A DNA stretch of 18,684 nt. Source: Streptomyces roseochromogenus subsp. oscitans DS 12.976. Its GTDB lineage: Bacteria > Actinomycetota > Actinomycetes > Streptomycetales > Streptomycetaceae. Shown here piece by piece: positions 14,705 to 18,684 of the stretch (positions within the stretch are counted from its first letter, which is position 1; the number at the start of each line of letters is the position of its first letter). Under the pieces are notes generated by a model, which had not been told where the DNA came from, searched no databases, and worked only from the letters and a program-made list of their open reading frames with translations. The position numbers and the translations under genes were made by a program. Location: NCBI RefSeq assembly GCF_000497445.1, contig NZ_CM002285.1, positions 5,568,667 through 5,587,350 of the forward strand, given 5' to 3'.

Positions 14705-15148
14705 CTAAAGGGTGGAGTCCTCCGCGGACCCATAGATCTCTCTGCGGGCCCTGCTCAGGGCTCGGCGCAGCGCAGCGGGTTGCGTTAGAGCCCTCGGAGA
14801 ACTGGGCAACCTGTGCCAGTGCAGACCGGACGGCTCGGTCTTGCCTGCTGGGGGAACGATGACGTGGCACTTCACACCGAGCGCGACCGTCCCTGGCTCT
14901 TCCCAATCCGGTGCAGTGCCCTTGGGGACGAGAAAGTAAAGACGGGGCTCCGGGCCACCGGCCTCAAGAATGACGGGCCCGATCAGGTCGCCGGCTTCGA
15001 CGAGGATCTCCATGGCACGCAGACCAGTAGCCTCGACTGCGCGGATGGCGTCCCACCACGTGCCCGCGGCGCAAAGGTCAGACTCCTCGCCAACGGGCAT
15101 CCATCGAGGCAACGGTGCGGACGCTCCCGGGGCGGCATCAGGCATCAT
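14705..15148 (-). CDS. Small conserved actinomycete protein of unknown function
   Basis: 147 residues, not assigned to a named family. The order of features - RWMPVGEESDLC, then WWDAIRAVEATGLRAMEIL, then LYFLVPKGTAPDWEEPGTVALG, then a VIVPPAGKTEPSGLHWHRLP block - resembles small Streptomyces hypothetical proteins often found beside regulators or conjugative-element genes; this is from memory of the type, not a search. It is soluble, without signal peptide or membrane helix. The tandem ATG pair at 15148/15145 follows GGGGAG (15158-15163) with nine-base spacing, and that ribosome site lies in the 3' arm of a 38-bp palindrome, so translation may be controlled. It lies 108 bases after the TPR regulator gene on the same strand and is probably controlled with or by it. 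Its function is unknown. Confidence 0.75.
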   Translation of the reverse strand: MMPDAAPGASAPLPRWMPVGEESDLCAAGTWWDAIRAVEATGLRAMEILVEAGDLIGPVILEAGGPEPRLYFLVPKGTAPDWEEPGTVALGVKCHVIVPPAGKTEPSGLHWHRLPSSPRALTQPAALRRALSRARREIYGSAEDSTL

Positions 15149-15150
15149 GC

Positions 15151-15188
15151 GAATGGTCTCCCCACAACTGGTTGTGAGGAGACCATTC
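15151..15188 (-). promoter_or_regulatory. 38-bp near-perfect palindrome covering a ribosome binding site
   Basis: GAATGGTCTCC (15151-15161) and GGAGACCATTC (15178-15188) are exact complements. Inside them, CACAAC and GTTGTG also pair, with one mismatched pair between the blocks and a two-base centre. In minus-strand RNA this folds to an 18-position stem with the GGGGAG ribosome site of the small gene in its 3' arm, two bases before the ATG. As DNA it could be a dimeric operator for the XRE protein encoded just upstream. It could also end transcription from that gene. The symmetry is directly seen; the mechanism is open. Confidence 0.65.
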
Positions 15189-15256
15189 CATTCTGCAAGC
15201 GCCGTGAGCGGACAGACTGTCCGTGGGGTCTCTCGGCCAAACCCCTTGACGTACCG

Positions 15257-16495
15257 TCAGGCTGTGGTAAGGCCTGCCCAACTCCCGAATGCTGTCAGCT
15301 CGTTGGAGGGATGGGTCTCCAAGCGCAGCAACGCAGACGTGGTCTCGCGGACAGACGGGTGGAACCTGACGTGGTTCGGCGCCACCCTGCGCGCCCGCTG
15401 AAGATCGGCGAAGGCCCCCGGCCTGTCCCCTGCCGCGAGCTTCGCCGAGGCCACGTCGATGAAGTGGTGGCTCGACCGCTCGCCGACTGTCGCCGCAGGC
15501 GGCATCCACTCACCGCCGGAGGAGGGGGCCCACTCTCGAAGCCGCGCCAGGGCCTGCTCCGTGTCGCCCATGTCGATCATCGCGTGTACTTCGTGAATGC
15601 GGATGTTCGTCGGCCCGAACGACATCTCGTACGCGAGGGAATCACGGTTGCCGGCCATCCTGGCCACTTGCTCCGCTTCCCGCAGGTAGTCGCCCGCACG
15701 ATCAGGGTTGTTCTCGCGCGCCTCGAGCACAGCCAGCTTGAGTAGCAGAGCGCCGTCCACCGCCAGAGCGTCGTCCGAGTACGACCGTTCCGGCTGAATC
15801 CGCTCAAGCTCGCGGCGCAGCGCCAGCAGCTTGCGACGAGCGGAGCTGTAAGCGCCCTGTCGGAGCATCGCACCGGCAACCAGGTAGGCGGCAGTGACCT
15901 GCATCAACGGGTCACGAGACCGGTCCGCAGCCCAACGGACGCGTTCTAGCGACGCGGTCGAGAGATCATGATGGCCCAGTTTGTGCGCGAGGGAGTTGAC
16001 TGCCCGGTAGGCGCGGGCGAGATGCCAGAAGGCCGTCCGCTCCTCGTCGCCCTGAGTGCTGAGCGCCACGTGCGTGAGCTCGGTGATGATCGGCGCCAGG
16101 AGCGGTCCCATCGGAGCGTACCGCGCGTCCCGCCGTAGAGCCGCGATCTGATCGACCTCTGAAGCGAGTACCGGCAGCGCGCGGGGAGCAACATCCAGCT
16201 CGTCGGGGGTGTCGTAGCACAGCATGATCCGCCGGAGCTCTGGGATCACCGCGTGGACCCCGTCCTCGGCCTCCGGCTCCCCGTAGTACGGCTGCCCCGT
16301 GAGGACTTCCACGCCGAAGTGCAGCGCCTTCGCCAGTGCCAGGACCAACGAAAGCGGCGCCTTCCGTTTCCCGGATTCGAGTTTTTCTATGTAGCTGGGT
16401 GATACGGCGACTTTCTGAGCGAGTTGAGCGACAGACAGTCTCCGAACCTTGCGGGCTATCCGGAGCCGGTCGCCCAGCGTCACGTTCTCGGCCAT
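15257..16495 (-). CDS. XRE-family regulator with C-terminal TPR-like helical domain
   Basis: 412-residue cytoplasmic transcription factor. Residues about 6-62 are a canonical XRE/Cro helix-turn-helix (TLGDRLRIARKVRRLSVAQL, then VSPSYIEKLESGKRKAP). The remaining 340 residues are alpha-helical repeats rich in Ala, Leu and Arg (for example SYSDDALAVDGALLLKLAVLEARENNPDRAGDYLREAEQVARMAG), typical of TPR-type sensor domains that bind peptides or small signals. The ATG at 16495 puts the HTH at the N-terminus as usual; AAGGGA lies ten bases upstream. An 18-residue longer frame exists but has weak support. The gene is followed at 108 bases by the small hypothetical gene behind the palindrome, a plausible autoregulated pair. 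The signal and target genes are unknown. Confidence 0.88.
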   Translation of the reverse strand: MAENVTLGDRLRIARKVRRLSVAQLAQKVAVSPSYIEKLESGKRKAPLSLVLALAKALHFGVEVLTGQPYYGEPEAEDGVHAVIPELRRIMLCYDTPDELDVAPRALPVLASEVDQIAALRRDARYAPMGPLLAPIITELTHVALSTQGDEERTAFWHLARAYRAVNSLAHKLGHHDLSTASLERVRWAADRSRDPLMQVTAAYLVAGAMLRQGAYSSARRKLLALRRELERIQPERSYSDDALAVDGALLLKLAVLEARENNPDRAGDYLREAEQVARMAGNRDSLAYEMSFGPTNIRIHEVHAMIDMGDTEQALARLREWAPSSGGEWMPPAATVGERSSHHFIDVASAKLAAGDRPGAFADLQRARRVAPNHVRFHPSVRETTSALLRLETHPSNELTAFGSWAGLTTA

Positions 16496-17236
16496 GGACG
16501 GATCATCCCTTCGCGACGGAGCACTCAGATCAGAGTACGGACAAGGCACCCCTCGGCGGACTGCGTCGCCAAGTGTTTACGAGGGCGCCGTCCGTCCATG
16601 AGGGCTTCGTGCGCTGCGGCGCCGGCTTGAAGCCTCGGTGGAACGAGCACAGCTCACAGGGGCGGCACACGAAGGAGAGGATGAATAGTAAATACTCCCC
16701 AATTAGGGGCATCGCGAAGGAGGTCAATCGACGCCGCGTCAAGGGGCAGCGCACAGAAACCCACGGACAAATTGTGCGGACGCTCCAACTACCCAGAGAA
16801 GCCGCCCCCTTGCTCTGGGTGTCAGAGCCGACTCCTCGCCCGCGCACACCTCCACCCAGAGTGAACGCCACCGTGTACCGACCCGTCGCCCGCACACGCC
16901 AGGTCACGTCGACCGAGCGGCGCATCCCCGGGTGCCCCGCGCACCTGGGGCACCGAGCACGACGACAACGCCGCCCAGCTCGGCAGCATCGCAGGACATG
17001 CCGTACCAGCTGACCTCGCCAGGTAAGCACAATGGCAGCCTGCGGGTCAGGTGGAAGGGTGGGTGCGCTGCCCGTAACCTCCTCTGCCCATTGCCTGGCT
17101 GCGCGCCCCAACCATGCCCTTCGCCTGGGACGCGGCACGCCCGGACACGACGACTGGCAGGAGGGCATCCCCCTGAGCTATCAGACGCGATGAGCAGCTA
17201 CCACCACTGCCGTCTCCGCGAAGAAGATCCGAAGAC
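16496..17236. other. 741-base intergenic stretch without a firm gene
   Basis: It lies between two minus-strand XRE genes. Several overlapping open frames on both strands have Arg/Pro-rich translations with no recognisable motif and look like GC-rich chance frames. The stretch around 16681-16790 is visibly more AT-rich than its surroundings, which fits a promoter area or acquired sequence. The plus-strand frame at 16681 has the best start signal and is listed separately with low confidence. I see no tRNA, repeat array or transposase remnant. Confidence 0.5.
16681..17013 (+). CDS. Doubtful small ORF with strong ribosome site
   Basis: A 110-residue frame starts with ATG at 16681 directly behind AAGGAGAGG (16672-16680). 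It begins MNSKYSPIRGIAKEVNRRRV and becomes Arg/Pro-rich, without known motifs. The AT-richer first 30 codons and divergent orientation to the TPR regulator would fit a small regulated gene, but the second half looks like non-coding GC-rich DNA, and the ribosome-site spacing is short. It is listed because of the start signal only. Confidence 0.22.
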   Translation: MNSKYSPIRGIAKEVNRRRVKGQRTETHGQIVRTLQLPREAAPLLWVSEPTPRPRTPPPRVNATVYRPVARTRQVTSTERRIPGCPAHLGHRARRQRRPARQHRRTCRTS

Positions 17237-18469
17237 TCAGCGGGAGCGCAGGGTACGCATGTGTTGCACGAACTCGCGTGCCTCTCGATCATCGTCGTAC
17301 TGCTGGGTTAGGACTGCGCTGAGATCACCGGCCACCATCATCAGGGAAGGCAGGGACTGCCGGTCACCTTGGAGGGCCTGCTCGCCGTAAGTGAGGGCGG
17401 CGCCGAGATCACCGCCTCGGGCAGCGACAACGCCCAGGGTGATCCGCGCCTCGGCGTTGCGCATGGGCGAACGCTCCGTGCCGTCGAAGTCCACGCCGGC
17501 TCGGAGGACTTCACGGGCCAGATTCTCGGACAGTTGGTTGTCGCCCACCTTGCGATAGCAGTCCATGGAGTAGAAGTCCCACTTGCTCGGGTCGACCACG
17601 AAGTGGTTCTGCACATTGTCCGGGTAGGGCAAGGACTCCAGGAGACGGCGCCCGGCGTCGAGGGCAACCTCCGTCTGCCGCCGGTCCCCAACCCTGGCCC
17701 AGGCCTTAGCCTTTTGAGCCAGCAACTGCACTGCTACGGACTGGTTGGGGGCAACGGCGAGCCCGTCGTCCGCCGCGGCGAGGACACCGCGCATGTCTCC
17801 GTTCGTGAGTGCGAACCAGGCGCGCATCTCATGCGCCCACCCTTGAATTTCTGAGTGTCCGACCTCCCGGCCGATCGACAGTGCGGCCTGCCGAGTGGCC
17901 TCCGCGCGGGTGCGGGCTGCACCCCCGCTGTCGTACTCCACGCAGCCCACAAGCAAGGTGAGCATGCCTGCAAGGGCGAGGACGTCTCGGTGCTGTGCGA
18001 GCGTCAGGCGCTGGTGCTGCATGCCGGCGACTCGGTGGAGCCAGGCTTTGCTCTCGACCAGAAGCTGGTCGCCGGGCATGTAGGCGTACTCCGAGCAGAG
18101 CCTGTCCACCGTGATGCGCAGCGCATCCAAGGTGGCCTCATCGACGTCTGAGGCGCGCAGCCGGGCGACGATCTCAACGGTGTCCATGCCCGAGACATCC
18201 CGCACCTCAGTGTTCCCGTCCCTGCGATGGTCCGCAGGGAAGAAAGCGTGGGTGGTTGTGCCGAAGACGGCCGCAATCAGTGCCTTGTGGTCTCGGGGCT
18301 CGATCGCCCCGGACTCCCAGCGGCGCCAGGATCGCGCAAGCGTTCGCTCATCCGGCAGGTCGTGGGTTGAGTGGGCACGCATAGCGCGGGCGGCATCGAG
18401 AGGGCTCCAGTTACGGGCGGTGCGCTCGGACTCCATGCGCTTTGCCCAGACAGGGCGGTCGTCGATCAT
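17237..18469 (-). CDS. XRE/HTH regulator with TPR-like domain (Streptomyces type)
   Basis: 410-residue likely transcriptional regulator. The N-terminus (about 5-75) contains a divergent helix-turn-helix: WAKRMESERTARNWSPLDAARAMR, LPDERTLARSWRRWESGAIEP, then HKALIAAVFG. It is followed by about 320 residues of helical repeats of TPR character (for example LTLAQHRDVLALAGMLTLLVGCVEYDSG and QLLAQKAKAWARVGDRRQTEVALDAGRRLLESL). This layout is common in Streptomyces developmental and secondary-metabolism regulators. The ATG at 18469 follows GGAGGG at six bases, an excellent start. It is transcribed alone on the minus strand, with 741 bases to the next gene. The ligand and targets are unknown; I do not assign a gene name because several related regulators share this build. 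Confidence 0.88.
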   Translation of the reverse strand: MIDDRPVWAKRMESERTARNWSPLDAARAMRAHSTHDLPDERTLARSWRRWESGAIEPRDHKALIAAVFGTTTHAFFPADHRRDGNTEVRDVSGMDTVEIVARLRASDVDEATLDALRITVDRLCSEYAYMPGDQLLVESKAWLHRVAGMQHQRLTLAQHRDVLALAGMLTLLVGCVEYDSGGAARTRAEATRQAALSIGREVGHSEIQGWAHEMRAWFALTNGDMRGVLAAADDGLAVAPNQSVAVQLLAQKAKAWARVGDRRQTEVALDAGRRLLESLPYPDNVQNHFVVDPSKWDFYSMDCYRKVGDNQLSENLAREVLRAGVDFDGTERSPMRNAEARITLGVVAARGGDLGAALTYGEQALQGDRQSLPSLMMVAGDLSAVLTQQYDDDREAREFVQHMRTLRSR

Positions 18470-18684
18470 GCCGTGCCCTCCACCTCAGCCATCCGGCCTT
18501 CGCTTCCAGACGAGTCTTGCACGCAGAGTCGCCCCTCGCGGGCGGACAGCGGGGACACGGTAGGGGGCACTTGAAGTGACCTCCATGTCCACCCTTCCGA
18601 CGGTAACCGTACGCATACAGAGTGTCGATCGCGTGGTGCCTGGAGATTCACGACGGTGATCTCCGAGGTCCTGGGCGGAATGAG
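18470..18684 (-). promoter_or_regulatory. Upstream region of the right-hand XRE gene
   Basis: These 215 bases precede the regulator gene and contain an 11-base palindrome, ACGGTAACCGT (18600-18610), adjoining CGTACG. Lying about 130 bases before the start codon, it could be an autoregulatory site. No clear -35/-10 pair is visible, and no gene is supported up to the window edge. Confidence 0.3.

Noticed and set aside
14553..14906. 118-codon N-terminal extension of the short XRE gene
   Set aside because: It overlaps the small hypothetical gene in another frame and lacks protein features; the ribosome site at 14553-14561 marks the real start.
16530..17168. 212-codon minus-strand frame
   Set aside because: The translation is Arg/Cys/Pro-rich with no motif and no convincing ribosome site; typical chance frame in GC-rich DNA.
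16932..17390. 152-codon plus-strand frame
   Set aside because: It runs into the antisense of the XRE gene at 17237 and shows no recognisable domain.
1..18684. CRISPR array, tRNA/rRNA genes, attachment sites, PKS/NRPS modules
   Set aside because: I looked for regularly spaced repeats, tRNA-like cloverleaves, integrase genes and carrier-protein motifs and saw none.

Overview
The window looks like an accessory region of a Streptomyces (or close actinomycete) chromosome. The DNA is GC-rich throughout, several genes start with GTG after strong AGGAG-type ribosome sites, one domain belongs to an F420-dependent family that is typical of actinobacteria, and the right part carries XRE/TPR regulators and a small protein type common in Streptomyces. 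Almost everything is read from the minus strand; the only well-supported plus-strand gene is the dioxygenase at 11533-12291.

Layout. (A) 3439-11092 is a tightly packed minus-strand operon, read right to left: UDP-galactopyranose-mutase-like flavoenzyme, GT-A glycosyltransferase, DegT/DnrJ/EryC1-type PLP aminotransferase, an unassigned protein with a degenerate class I aminoacyl-tRNA-synthetase look, a hydroxyacid dehydrogenase fused to a deazaflavin (F420)-dependent reductase, a GT-B glycosyltransferase, and a HAD phosphatase. Three junctions overlap by 1 or 4 bases, which suggests translational coupling. (B) On the same strand, after a 194-base gap, come a complete 833-residue leucyl-tRNA synthetase, a 13-bp perfect hairpin, and a zinc-ribbon NUDIX hydrolase. 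(C) A phytanoyl-CoA-dioxygenase-like Fe(II)/2-oxoglutarate enzyme is transcribed divergently from the operon across a 440-base intergenic region. (D) 12288-13862 is an orphan tnpB whose stop overlaps the dioxygenase stop tail-to-tail; the third RuvC acidic residue appears lost. (E) 14085-18469 holds three XRE regulators, one small conserved hypothetical protein, and a 38-bp near-perfect palindrome covering the ribosome site of that small gene.

Interpretation (inference). Regions A-C look like an uncharacterised biosynthetic locus for a glycosylated, aminosugar- or furanose-containing small molecule. The mutase would make a furanosyl donor, the dehydrogenase and aminotransferase would make a keto- then aminosugar or amino alcohol, two glycosyltransferases and a phosphatase would assemble it, and the dioxygenase would tailor it. 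The extra-looking LeuRS would be either a self-resistance copy (product attacks LeuRS) or a source of Leu-tRNA or Leu-AMP. The dehydrogenase-F420 reductase fusion, the synthetase-like protein next to a LeuRS, and the apparently nuclease-dead TnpB are the parts most worth following up.
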